The notes beneath the pieces are model-generated. The model was not told the origin of the DNA and did no database searches. It worked only from the letters and a program-made list of their open reading frames with translations. From assembly GCA_036365515.1 (NCBI GenBank), contig CM070874.1, forward strand, positions 170,249,297 through 170,313,296: a stretch of 64,000 nucleotides of DNA, given 5' to 3'. Each line of letters opens with the position of its first letter. Position 1 is the first letter of the stretch. The stretch comes from Torymus aiolomorphi. Taxonomy: Eukaryota; Arthropoda; Insecta; Hymenoptera; Torymidae. This document shows, one piece after another, positions 45,269 through 55,992 of the stretch. The translations under genes were made by a program, and so were the position numbers.

Positions 45269-45984
45269 CCAATTTTGGAATACCGGGCGCCGAGGAACCT
45301 CAAAGAGTTGAGAAGGTTCCTTGGCATGGCGTCGTGGTATCGCAAATTCTTGCCCGACTTTGCGACGATCGCGGAGCCGCTCACGCAGTTAACGAAGCAC
45401 AACGTTGCGTACGTGTGGAGTGATGCGGAGCAATCCGCATTTGAGCAGATTAAAGCTCTCATTGCGCTTTCCCCGGTATTACACCGGCCGTCGTTTGAAC
45501 ACCAGTTCGTGATTCAAACGGACGCGAGTGATACTGGCTTTGGAGCGGTACTCACACAGACAATCGATTGCGAACAGCGAGTTTTATGCTTCGCAAGCCT
45601 CACGATGACTGCGGCGGAACGGAATTATTCCATCATAGAACGCGAATGACTCGCAGTTCTATGGGAGATACGCAAGTTCCGTGCTTATGTCGAAGGCTAT
45701 CACTTTAATGTGATAACGGACCGTAGTAGTCCGAAATGGTTATGCAATTTGCATAATCCCACCGGACGCTTAGCGCGGTGGGCGCATGAAATGCAAGCAT
45801 ATGACTACGACGTCGAGCATCGTAAGGGTTCAATAAACGACGTGCCTGACGCGCTCTCTCGCATGTTTGAAGACGAGGAAGCGCCAGACCTCGCGGTAGT
45901 AGACATCTCCGAAGAGACAGACGACGCCTGGTACAAACGCATGGTCGCCGCCGTCGGACAAAATCCCGGTGACTATCCATGCTG
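45269..45984 (+). pseudogene. Gypsy RT connection and RNase H
   Basis: ELRRFLGMASWYRKFLPDFA and the RNase H start FVIQTDASDTGFGAVL are clear, then LARWAHEMQAYDYDVEHRKG, and VPDALSR near the end. TGA at 45,647-45,649 interrupts after IERE, before LAVLWEIRKFRAYVEG, where RNase H normally continues. A second TGA at 45,983-45,985 follows. Family: removal of the RNA strand from the hybrid. Confidence 0.9.
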
Positions 45985-45985
45985 A

Positions 45986-47544
45986 AAGATGGTTCACGGG
46001 CGTCTCTACAACTACCGTCCGAACCCAGCTGTCGAAGATTTGCTCGAGGACGAGGACGCGTGGAAATTAGTGCTACCAGCTGAGAAGCGAGAGAAAGCGA
46101 TGCAAGAGAGCTACGCAGAACCTACCGCGGGTCACTTAGGCCGAGCGAAAACGCATGCGTGTATCACACTCTATTATTACTGGCCTTCGCTGCGCAAAGA
46201 TGTCGCTTACTTTGTGCGGAACTGCTTGATCTGTCAGCAGTGCAAAGTGCAGCAGACAGCGCCGGCAGGCCTCATGGGCAGCCATCGCGCATTACGCCCG
46301 TGGTAGATTGTCGCAGGAGACATTATGGAACCTTTCCCCAGACCTACTCGAGGTTTCGAGTACCTCCTGATATTTCTGGATTTATTTACAAAATGGATCG
46401 AATGCATGCCGATTCGCAAAGCGAACGCACGTACCGTCGAAAAGGAACTGGAACAGCGAATCTTCCTGCGCTTTGGAGTACCCGAAGCTTTTCACTCCGA
46501 CAATGGAACGGAGTTCAAGAACAAGGCTCTGGACTCCTTCCTAAACAAGTGTGGCGTTGTGCATACGACGATTCCGCAGTATCACGCGCAGGCGAATCCT
46601 GTGAAGCGAGTGAATCGCACGGTGAAAACCATGTTCACCGCCTTCCTCGAAGAAAACCATAAGGATTGGGATTTGCATATCCCCGAACTAATGTTCGCGT
46701 ACAACACTGCGACTCAGGAGTCTACGGGGTCCAGCCCAGCTTTCCTGAACATGGGTCGGCAACCGACTCTGCCCGTTTTCTTAAAACGCCGCGAAGAGCG
46801 CGTAGCGAAAGAACTCGCAGAAGCAGCCGAGCTCGAGCGCTAGCGCACGCGGTTGCAGAAGTTGCGAGACGTGCAATAATCCGCTTTGAGAGCGCTTCAG
46901 CAGCGCAACAGCGACAGTCGCAATATTATAATGCGTCACGCCACGACGTTCACTCTGAATTAAAGGACAAGGTGTGTAAGCAAAATCGCATGCTGTCCTC
47001 CGCAGCCCAAGGCGTAGCGGCGAAATTAGCGCCGAAGTACGCGGGTCCGTACATAATAGCAGCCAAGCTAGGCTCCAATATGTACGAACTGCAAGACCTG
47101 GACGAAAATGACTGCGGCAAGGTTCACGTGGAAGACCTCAAACCCTACCACGAAAAGGTTGATCTCACCGTGGAGGCAGGGAGTTCAACTGACGTTAACA
47201 CGGCACGCGATGACCAGGCTGGGGAAGATCCCGACGACGACAAATCTCCCAATGACTTGGCGAGCGAGCAGCAGCCCGCACCCCGCAAGAGGTGAAGACC
47301 ACGCAAAGTACGAGTGGTGGTAACGCGAACCACGCGTGTCATAGGGGTCCAAGCGAGCAAGTGCTCGCGAGTAACGGCAGACACTGACGAGCGAAAACCG
47401 CTGCCACTCGTAACAAACGCAAGCGCAACGCCACCCCGAAGTCGAGGACGGCCTAAAGGCTCTCGGAACGCAGCCACAACGAACCGCGTCGCGACACCTT
47501 CCCCCCGACGCACGCGCACCGCAATGCGCCGAGCACGTCACTAA
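45986..47544 (+). pseudogene. Gypsy integrase with C-terminal AT-hook-like tail
   Basis: The HHCC zinc part (AGHLGRAKTHACI, then CLICQQCK) is followed by TAG at 46,304-46,306 and the catalytic core: the first Asp in AGDIMEPF, SDNGTEFKNKA, and ANPVKRVNRT, where the expected catalytic Glu (NPVERVNRT-type) is Lys. A stop at 46,843 and a frameshift near there lead to the C-terminal part LSSAAQGVAAKLAPKYAGP and GKVHVEDLKPYHEK. After a TGA at 47,293 the same frame stays open to 47,544 and contains SRGRPKGSRN, an AT-hook-type core. The loss of Glu alone would abolish strand transfer. Confidence 0.85.
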
Positions 47545-47846
47545 CCCCTTAACCTCACGCCTCACCATTGAACATAGTGACCAACTCTTTTCCCCGCTGG
47601 GACGAATCATCCAGGGATGAGCCGATAAGCGCCCGCGCAATGTGCGAAGGATCGCCACTCCGCAAGACCACGGGCCTGCGAGCCACCGAATAAAAATTGG
47701 AAAAGAGAACCCGAGTTGCTTACCTCTTTCCTTTTTGTACTCCTCAAGCCTATTGCATGGCTCGTCGAAGCTCTAGCCCTTACCGCATGTTGCATGATGG
47801 AGAGAGAGGTTATTCCGAGCTGGTATGTCGCCCGTAACCAGCGTCT
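47545..47846. other. Gypsy 3' untranslated region
   Basis: No convincing ORF; precedes the polypurine tract and the 3' LTR. Confidence 0.5.
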
Positions 47847-47857
47847 GGGGGAGGGGC
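47847..47857 (+). other. Gypsy polypurine tract
   Basis: ggggagggg immediately upstream of the LTR start at 47,861, separated only by gta. Confidence 0.7.
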
Positions 47858-47860
47858 GTA

Positions 47861-47989
47861 TGACGGAAAATAATTCTTCGTCATTTTCCCCTATCTCCGC
47901 ATTACCTCTGTATTGACATATTGAGATTGTTACAGGTGTAGACGACGCAAGAGGACGCCTAGCCAAGAGGGAGAGAGAGCGAGAGCGCG
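47861..47989 (+). repeat. Gypsy 3' LTR, truncated
   Basis: 129 bp matching 43,242-43,370 at about 95%, ending gagagcgcgag where LINE ORF1 sequence starts. Confidence 0.8.
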
Positions 47990-48288
47990 AGGACAGTGGC
48001 ACTCAAGCAGCCAGTGTCCTGGTTCCCATCGCAGAAGCAAAAAAGCTGCTGAACAGTGGAAAACTCAGAATTGGCTGGGTGAATTGCAGGGTACGGCGGC
48101 GGGAAACACCATCGCGATGCTTTAGGTGCCATGAAAATGGACACATAGCGAAGGATTGCAAAAGTACGGTCGACCGGTCAACGCAATGTTTCCGGTGCAG
48201 AAGAGAGGGCCACAAAGCAGTGGACTGCATGTCCCATAGCAATGAGAAACCGACGGAGGACGGGAAAACGAAGAGCAGAAATGGCTAA
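47990..48288 (+). pseudogene. LINE ORF1, zinc-knuckle C-terminus
   Basis: The frame is open from the truncation point: VLVPIAEAKKLLNSGKLRIG, then RCFRCHENGHIAKDC and QCFRCRREGHKAVDC, two CCHC knuckles, and a stop at 48,288. This is the end of an R1/Jockey-type ORF1 nucleic-acid chaperone. The N-terminal two thirds are missing. ORF1 and ORF2 overlap at ATGGCTAA, as in related elements. Confidence 0.85.
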
Positions 48289-49732
48289 GGTACTCCAAAT
48301 CAACCTGAACCATTGCTCTGTGGCCCAGGACCTGCTGCTACAGCTGGTTCGAGAAGAGAAGGCCGACATTGTCATCATCAGCGAAGAGTACAGGGATCTT
48401 GACGAACCAAACTGGGTCAGGGATATCACCGGCAGGGCTGCCATCTGGATATGTGGAAACCCCCATATATCCAACAAGATGGACCAACCCCTGCCCGGGT
48501 TCACCTGGGTGGAGGTAGCGGGTATGCGACTGTACAGTTGCTACTTCAAGATCCTTGGATACCGTTGTAGCCAGTGCTAGCACCTCCCGACTGCCGATAA
48601 TGATCGGGGAAGACTTTAATGCATGGGCGACTGAGTGGGGCAGCGCGAAGATCAATGAGCGCGGATGTACGCTCCTCGAGGCCTTCGCGACGCTAGAACT
48701 TGAGATCGCTAATACAGGGAAAAAGCCGACCTACTCTAAGGGAGGCAAGACATCTATAGTCGACCTGACCATAGTTAACACTAGACTGATGGGAGAAGGG
48801 CTAGACTGGCGAGTTAGCGATCGGTACACGGGCAGCGACCACTAAGCCCTAGTGTATAAGCTCCAGCTAACCAGCAGAACGGCAGGCATGGATAAGTTGC
48901 CGATAAAAGAGAGATGGGCACCGTCTACCTTCGACAGAGAGGCGTTTCTCTGTTCTCTAGAGGGAGCATTGTTGGAAGGAACCGCAGAGGAGAAAGCTCA
49001 AAGCCTCTCACGAGCCATACAGCGGCCTGCGATGCCTCAATGTCCAGAAGGTGAAACCTCTGGGGACGCCCGTCAGTCTATTAGTGGAGCGAGGACATTG
49101 CGGCAATACGCCGAGAGTGCCTTAGGACTAGGAGGCTGCACCAACAAGCTGCTCGCGGGCCCACATATGAGGAACTACGTGTGGCCTACGAGAGAAAAAG
49201 AAGAGAGCTTAAGACCACCATCAAAATGGCCAAGCAAAGATGCTGGTGAGACCTGTGCGAGGAGGCGGATAGTGACCCCTGGGGGCGACCGTACAAAGCG
49301 GTCATGAGCAAGATCAAGCCGAGGGGTCCTAACGCACCAACCTGTCCAGTCTTTCTCGATAGGGTAGTTCGCCACTTGTTTCCAGTGCACCAGGAACGGC
49401 CAGCCGGCACTGGCCTGACGGTAATAGATGGCGTAGCCAAGTCGCCAGGCGTCACGAAAGCTGAAGTGAAGATGGCCGCTAAGAAGATCTCCATCCGGAA
49501 AGCTCCAGGACTTGACGGAATTCCAGGCCTGGCCATAAAAACCGCTGCGCTGAATGTTCCCCATATTTTTGTGGATACATTCAATGCATGTTTACAGGAA
49601 GGAATTTTCCCGGCACAGTGGAAGGCGCAAAGGCTGGTACTCCTTGCTAAAGGGAAGAAACCCGCCCAGGAGCCATCCTCGTACTGACCCCTCGTATGCT
49701 GGATATTGTCGGGAAACTGTTCGATTGAGTAC
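48281..49732 (+). pseudogene. LINE ORF2, endonuclease and RT N-terminal part
   Basis: ATG at 48,281. AP-type endonuclease: VLQINLNHCSVAQDLLLQ, IVIISEEYRD, then after a frameshift near 48,560 GEDFNAWATEWGS (the usual GGDFNAW has Asp kept but the Gly before it is Glu), and TGSDH with the catalytic His followed by TAA (48,843-48,845) in place of Gln. RT fingers: ISIRKAPGLDGIPGLAIK and FPAQWKAQRLVLLAKGKKP, then TGA (49,685) inside SSYRP. Interrupted by the foldback near 49,735. Confidence 0.85.
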
Positions 49733-51221
49733 TAACAAGGAAAGTACCCGAACTGTCAAATTAAAAAAAATTCCAAACCCATATTAAAAAGTAGACCTCC
49801 ATGCGAAATTCACGAAACCATTTTTTTTATCGGCTGAGAAGCGCTTTATAAGGGTTAAAATCACCCCTAAAGTTTACCCCCAAGAAAGGTTTTTTTGATA
49901 TATCTCGGCTTCTACTTAACTTTTTTTAACGAAACAAAATGGAAAGAGTTTCTTTTTAAAAAGTCAAGAAATCCGTGGTAGTATGAACATTAAGGGTTGC
50001 ATCCCTTATTTTTTGGAGGGTGAAATTGTGTTTTTTTAAGAATAATTTTTGTTGTGAGAATTCATAAAATAATTAAAAATAGGTCAAACATTATTTTTAC
50101 CAACTACAATAAATAACAGTTGGTGTGTTTGTTCATTCTTCGCGAAACAACCCCTTAAGAGATGGTAAACCACCCCTAACACAAATGAATTAGGTATATT
50201 TTTTTGGCAATTATTTTTTTCCTTAAAATGGGTTCTTGAAGTCGTTAATCGGAATCCACAGTTAGATCCACAATAAAAATTTGAAAATAGTGAATTCAAT
50301 ATGGCGAAAAATTTTTTAGAAATATTTTAAATTCCACGAAAAATAGTATGTAGACCCCCTAGCGGAAATTATATTATGTAAATAAGTGTGTTCTAAAAAC
50401 CACCTAAATGGACCCCTGCCACCGTGGGACTTCAAAACACCTACACTTCTAAACGCGCATATGATACACTCACATACACATACACATCAATTTCGTTCGC
50501 TTACAGGTCAACCGCGACAGTAAAACTTAGTTACCAACGAGCAGCGAACGCGACAACATCACACTCACACGCACTACACTAACCGTGCTTATGCCTTTCT
50601 AGGCCTTTGTATATAGACACTTTAAGAGGAATTAAATTAGAAAGTTTTGTTAAGATACTAGCTTGTATTTATTAACCACTGTCATTGCACACCTCTCCCA
50701 TCCAATTCAACTTCACACAAAGTGTATAATAATGTAACAATGTTTTGTTATGTTATTCTATTATTTATTATTTTTTTATCATACACTTGTTTATAGTACG
50801 ATAAACAAGTGTATGATAAAAAAATAATAAATAATAGAATAACATAACAAAACATTGTTACATTATTATACATTTATTTACATAATATAATTTCCGCTAG
50901 GGGTCTACATACTATTTTTCGTGGAATTTAAAATATTTCTAAAAATTTTTATCGTACGATAAACAAGTGTATGATAAAAAAATAATAAATAATAGAATAA
51001 CATAACAAAACATTGTTACATTATTATACATTTATTTACATAATATAATTTCCGCTAGGGGTCTACATACTATTTTTCGTGGAATTTAAAATATTTCTAA
51101 AAAATTTTTCGTCATATTGAATTCACTATTTTCAAATTTTTATTGTGGATCTAACTGTGGATTCCGATTAACGACTTCAAGAACCCATTTTAGGGAAAAA
51201 AATAATTGCCAAAAAAATATA

Positions 51222-51499
51222 TATATTCAGTCCCTGAGGAGGAGCCGGAGTGGGCTCGAAACGTTGGACAAGGTGGTGGTGGTGGGGGGCAGTCACATCG
51301 TCCTTTGCTAACAAAGTTTTTTCCAGGTTTTAATTAAGTTTTTATTTCAGATTCTGCGGGGGTGATTATAAACAAGGGCAATCTGACTGCCATAAATATT
51401 AATTATTTTAAATTAATTTGTAAGACTGTAAGACCGATGGAAAAATTCTTATCAGTTGATAGTAAATTGCAGTCGACATAAGTAATATTTTTAATGATA
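51222..51499 (+). mobile_element. Penelope-like 3' terminal fragment
   Basis: Matches the terminal sequences of the dimer at 28.1-32.8 kb, from cagtccctgaggaggagcc through cttatcagttgatagtaaat. Target duplication AAAAAAATATA at 51,211-51,221 and 51,500-51,510. Only the last ~280 bp of the element was copied. Confidence 0.75.
51234..51275 (+). ncRNA. Hammerhead-like core, third copy
   Basis: CTGAGGA, perfect stem II GAGCC/GGCTC, GAAA, then ACGTT GGAC AAGGT. Stem III is weakened and the cleavage base is G. Confidence 0.35.
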
Positions 51500-51976
51500 A
51501 AAAAAATATACCTAAATCATTTGTGTTAGGGGTGATTTACCACCTCTTAAGGGGTTGTTTCGCGAAGAATGCCCAAAAACACTAACTGTTATTTATTGTA
51601 GTTGGTAAAAATAATGTTTTGACCTATTTTTAATTATTTTATGAATTCTCACAACAAAAATTATTCTTAAAAAAACACAATTTCACCCTCTAAAAAATAA
51701 GGGATGCAACCCTTAATGTTCATACTACCACGGATTTCTTGGCTTTTTAATAAGAAACTCTTTCCATTTTGTTTCGTTAAAAAAAGTTAAGTAGAAGCCG
51801 AGATATATAAAAAAAAACGTTTCTTGGGGGTAAACTTTAGGGGTGATTTTAACCCTTATAAAGCGCTTCTCAGCCGATAAAAAAAATGGTTTCGTGAATC
51901 TCGCATGGAGATCTACTTTTTAATATGGGTTTGGAATTTTTTTTAATTTGACAGTTCGGGTACTTTCCTTGTAAGT

Positions 51977-53503
51977 ACCAGGCTGGACGCGGCGATACTA
52001 GAGGCGGGTGGCCTATCCGATAATCAGTTTGGCTTCCAGAAAGGCCGCTCAACTATTGATGCCATCGGCCGAGTGATAGCGGTAGCTTCGGACGCCATCA
52101 GCAGCAGTCGGTGTACAAAAAGAATGTGCGCTGTCATTGGACTAGATATCCGAAATGCGTTTAACTCGGCCAGATGGAACCACATCATGGAGTCCTTGGA
52201 ACGACTAAAGGTACCACTCTACCTCCGCAGGGTTATCTCAAGCTACCTGGGAAACCGAACCTTGCTCTACGACACCGATGATGGCATGCACTCCTACGAA
52301 ATCACAGGAGGTGTGCGGCAAGGTTCAGTCCTTGGGCCCCCTGGCTGGAACGTCCTATATGACGGACTACTTAGATAACCGCTCCCAGAGGGGGCCTCAA
52401 TGGTGGCTTTCGCTGACGACGTTGCGCTCATCGTCGTAGCGAAGAGTATCGAAGAAATCCAACACCTCGGAGATGAGGCTATTGAAGTGATAGCTAGATG
52501 GTTGACCGACCACGGACTGAGTCTGGCGGCAGAAAAGATGGAGGCGGTGCTCATCTCACGAACGAAAAAGAGGAAGTACGCCACTTTCACAGTCGAAGAC
52601 AAAGAGATCAGGACAGTAGACTCTATTAAATATCTTGGAGTTACGATAGATGCGCGGCTGACGTTTAAGGATCACCTCTTGAACGCGGGCGTAAAGGCAG
52701 CGGGAGTGGCTCGTGACCTGGCGGGCATTATGCCCAACATAGGAGGACCGAAGCAGCCGCGCCGAGCCCTTCTCTCTACGGTGGTGACCCTCGTAATTCT
52801 ATACGGAGCCCCAAACTGGGCAGAAGCAATGAGTAGCCATACGAGTTACGGAGACACCTGTCGACGGGCCTACCGAGTGGCCGCGTTAAGGGTGGCCCGT
52901 GCCTATCGTACCGTGTCGGACATCGCTCTCTCGGTGATTGCGGGACTCCCTCCCGTAGAGCTTCTGGCAACCGAGAGAGCCATTAAGTACCGTGAAGGCA
53001 GGCATGCCGAAGAAGACAACGTGGGCCAGAGTCGCCGACGTAGCCAATTGTCCAGGGGGGGAAGTGAAGAGTGGCAGCGTCGATGGGACCTAACGGAAGA
53101 CGGCCGATGGACCCACCGTGTCCTCCCAGATATTGAGGAGTGGATAAGCAGGAGGCATGGATTCGTCACATTCCACCTCACGCAGGTGCTTACCGGACAC
53201 GGCTGCTTCCGCAGCTACTTACATCGTATCCGTGTGTATCATAGCACGCAGTGCCCGGTATGCCCTGGAATCGAAGAGGACGTGGAGCAAGTACTGTTAG
53301 TGTGTACCCTAGGTTCGAAAACGAGAGGGAGCAGTTTCGAGCCTCATGGGAAGTCCCCTGACGCCAGAGGGCACTGGACGGTGCATGCTTGCCTCACAGG
53401 AGGGGTGGGACGCGGTGGTTACACTCGCCACGTCCATCGATGAAAGGCTGCACTCCATCCGGAGGGCAGAAAAGAAAAGAGGTGTGGACAGCACTGACGG
53501 ATG
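51977..53503 (+). pseudogene. LINE ORF2, RT core and C-terminal Cys region
   Basis: Continues the RT after the foldback: GGLSDNQFGFQKGRST, MCAVIGLDIRNAFNSA, TGGVRQGSVLGPPGWNVLYD, then TAG at 52,376-52,378 (R*PLPEG). Next come the catalytic MVAFADDVALIV, GLSLAAEKMEAVLISR and IKYLGVTIDARLTF. The C-terminus has the Cys motif QCPVCPGIEEDVEQVLLVC. The FADD box is intact, so this half carries fewer lesions than the first. Confidence 0.85.
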
Positions 53504-53711
53504 AAGTGGCGCCGGTTGGCGCTGAGAAGGGCCTCTGAGGCAATAACTGCCACCGCGAAGTAATGCCTCCCGGCGGTTTCCATGGTGGCAGTATAAGGCG
53601 GCGGGGTTTTAGTGGGTAAATCCTGACATGTCAACATCGGGAGAGTCCCACACACGGGGAGACATGTGTCTCCATATGGTGCCTAAAGCAGTTCCCCGTC
53701 GCCTCGGAAAA

Positions 53712-53720
53712 ACGCACACA

Positions 53721-53768
<48 letters not shown>

Positions 53769-53838
53769 TACACACATACACATACGCGCACACATACGCA
53801 CACGCACACGCACACGCACACGCGCACGCACGCACACA
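53712..53838. repeat. (ACGC)n/(AC)n microsatellite at LINE 3' end
   Basis: cacgcacgcacg followed by [18 protein letters not shown]. Probable target sequence of the LINE. Thr-His ORFs are artefacts. Confidence 0.9.
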
Positions 53839-54330
53839 GACACGAACATTTTTTTTATCAAAAACAACGGTTTTTAGCGCCAAAAGTCTTAAAACATGTT
53901 TTTGAATATTTTTTGTTTGAAAAGTGTTTTTCACCGTTACAAAGCTTCCTCTTTGAGAAAGCAATAATTGGAAAGTTATTTCCGTTGTTTTAAGACAATA
54001 ATAAATTAATCTCTTTGAGGCGATTTTTTTAAATCACGTTGAAACGGAAAAATCAACCCGTAATAAATAAAATTTCTTTGGAATTCTTCACTATGTAATT
54101 CGGAGGTTGATCTCGGAAAATATGTATGTATTTCAAAATACACTCAATTTTCAATAGAACTGATTTGATATTTTGTGGATTTGAATTAAAATACAAAAAT
54201 TCTATAATATTTCAATGATATTATTTTTAAATATATTGTAACAGTAATGTACTTATCATATAAGGCGTTGTAATACATTTTTCTTCCAATTAGAAAAAAT
54301 GAAAAAATTTTGTTTTATTTACTGTATATA
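53839..54330. other. AT-rich stretch
   Basis: Nothing supportable; two short caaaaacaacgg/gttttaagac-type words only. Confidence 0.5.
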
Positions 54331-54854
54331 TTGCTTACAATAATGATATTCTTCGTAAAAGTGCTTGAAACATAATGATTTCTTACATCAACCGCATCGT
54401 ATACATTTCTACATCCTTCTATTTCACAATGCGTATTACAATCTCCAAAACTGTACCCTGGTAAAAATTTTTACGTGATAAATTATGTGATTAGATACAT
54501 ACTAAAACACGTGCTTTATCACGTGATTTGGCATGTATAAAAGCATGTGCTTTTGCATATGCCGAATCACGTATTAAATAATGTGACTAAAAACTTGCTT
54601 TTTTCGAACCGATTTGGCACGTGTAAAATCACGTGATTTTGATATATAATATAAAATATAATATATTATATAAAATTTGATATATAATATAAATAAGAAA
54701 ATTATTATTTTTAATTCTTTCATGAATGATATTAAAATTATGTTGCAAATAATAAGGTGGTGTTTTATAAAAATTGAAAACTGACTAAAGGCCTTTTTAC
54801 TGATATGGCCGAGCGGTCACCCATCCAAGTATTAACCGCGCCGATTGTTGCTTA

Positions 54855-55421
54855 CACTGAAAAAAAGTATATGAAATATAACAATATTCTTGCTCTTACA
54901 GCAATAAAAGTATCGATGTCCGGCCTATATGGATACGGTATAGCTGTGACTACTATACTCGTTTTGCTGTACTGTGGTTTCGTCCCTGGAAAGATTCAGG
55001 GTACCAAATTTTACAATAATATCTTACTGTGAGACTACTTATGGACATAAAATATTTTTTATTTTAAACTTAAACTTATTTTTAAATGAAGTTTACTCAT
55101 GGTGAGGCTTATAACTTTAATATAAGTGCAATTCAAAATAAATCAAGGAAATAGTTAAAGATTATCTCCATTGTCATGCGTGGTATCCATAGCTACGCGT
55201 ATGACTATAGGAACCAAAAGTATTTATGTAGCAACCATAGCTTTTGTCAATTTGAAGCACGGGTATTGCTCTCACAACTAAACTCAGTTTAGCCTGTGAG
55301 AGAATACTCTATTTTGTAAATATAACTAAACATTTGTCTCTTGTCACTTCCGATATTTTTCTTACATCATCCGGTATTGTGAACTCGGTATTGCTGTAAG
55401 CTTAATACTTTTTTTTCAGTG
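54855..55421. mobile_element. 567-bp MITE, TA duplication
   Basis: Ends CACTGAAAAAAAGTAT and ATACTTTTTTTTCAGTG, TA at 54,853-54,854 and 55,422-55,423. It splits the left 5S-like module; the intact right arm gives the empty site (gcttaactta). Tc1/mariner type. No ORF of its own. Confidence 0.85.
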
Positions 55422-55423
55422 TA

Positions 55424-55478
55424 ACTTACGTGAACCGATGGCCATGCAGCCAAGAACTCCTCCAACGATGCCTTTGAT
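55424..55478 (-). ncRNA. 5S-rRNA-like module, left arm, 5' part
   Basis: Complement of 55,864-55,918. The module continues across the MITE at 54,805-54,852, which holds the box C-like tacttggatgggtgaccg on the minus strand. Confidence 0.5.
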
Positions 55479-55892
55479 CTATTGTTTCTATAAAAGCGAT
55501 ATAGCAAAACTATATCATACCAACATTAAATTTGCTTTTTATTAAATAATAGTATTTATTTACAAATAATTTATTAATAATAACAAATTATGTATCATAA
55601 ATATCCTATATATTATGAATATTTAGCTTGAAATGAAATTCGTTGTAATTCTTGTTTTGGATAAAGATAATTTTCTATTATAGTTTAGTAAATAAACAGT
55701 AAATGATACTTTGGTCATGGTACATATTTTAACATTAAAATAAATTTTAAAAAATAGCCAAGGACATTATTATTTAATAAAACACTGTACTACTATTATT
55801 TAATAAAAAAAAAAATTTAGTGTTGGTATGATATAGTTTTGCTATATCGCTTTTATAGAAGCAGTAGATCAAATACATCGTTGGAGGAGTTC

Positions 55893-55992
55893 TTGGCTGC
55901 ATGGCCGTCGGTTCACGTAAGTTAAGCAATAATCGGCGCGGTTAATACTTGGATGGGTAACCGCTCGGCGGTATCAGTAAAAAGGCCTTTTT
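55893..55992 (+). ncRNA. 5S-rRNA-like module, right arm
   Basis: agttaagcaataatcggcgc, ggttaatacttggatgggta and accgctcgg line up with the internal control region of metazoan 5S rRNA (box A, intermediate element, box C), and a T5 run follows at 55,988. The 5' third (ttggctgcatggccg...) is degenerate, so it is a 5S-derived, SINE3-like module and not a ribosomal gene. Confidence 0.65.

Larger units (their letters stand above)
43242..47989 (+). mobile_element. Ty3/gypsy retrotransposon, degenerate
   Basis: LTR start TGACGGAAAATAATACTTCG at 43,242 is matched by TGACGGAAAATAATTCTTCG at 47,861, which follows a polypurine tract. Protease, RT, RNase H and integrase are in the gypsy order; gag is reduced to its zinc knuckle. 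At least five nonsense codons and two frameshifts inactivate pol. The 3' LTR is cut off at 47,989, where the R1-clade LINE begins. Confidence 0.9.
49735..51972. mobile_element. 2.2-kb foldback element inside LINE
   Basis: Ends ACAAGGAAAGTACCCGAACT and its complement AGTTCGGGTACTTTCCTTGT. Arms of ~600 bp (49,735-50,390 and about 51,060-51,972) include ataagggttgcatccc words also seen elsewhere in the window. GTAC adjoins both ends, either a 4-bp duplication or part of the ends. The centre (50,395-50,760) is unique and GC-moderate. A ~150-bp tandem duplication at about 50,800-51,100 starts in the palindrome tatcatacacttgtttatag. The right arm is interrupted by a Penelope fragment at 51,222-51,499. 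Confidence 0.75.
47990..53711 (+). mobile_element. R1-clade LINE (Waldo-like), split by a foldback
   Basis: 5'-truncated: it begins inside ORF1 just before the zinc knuckles, runs through ORF2, is interrupted at ~49,735-51,972, and ends in a 3' UTR that abuts an (ACGC/AC)n tract. R1-clade elements of the Waldo type insert into ACAY-type microsatellites. Clade judged from the CCHC triplet of ORF1, the endonuclease motifs and the RT/C-terminal Cys region. Several stops and frameshifts. Confidence 0.85.

Noticed and set aside
54805..55032. 75-codon ORF starting in the 5S-like module
   Set aside because: It crosses the border of a MITE insertion, so it cannot be an ancestral gene.
55893..55992. 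Functional 5S rRNA gene
   Set aside because: The 5'-third is degenerate, there are two inverted copies inside a mobile element and one is split.
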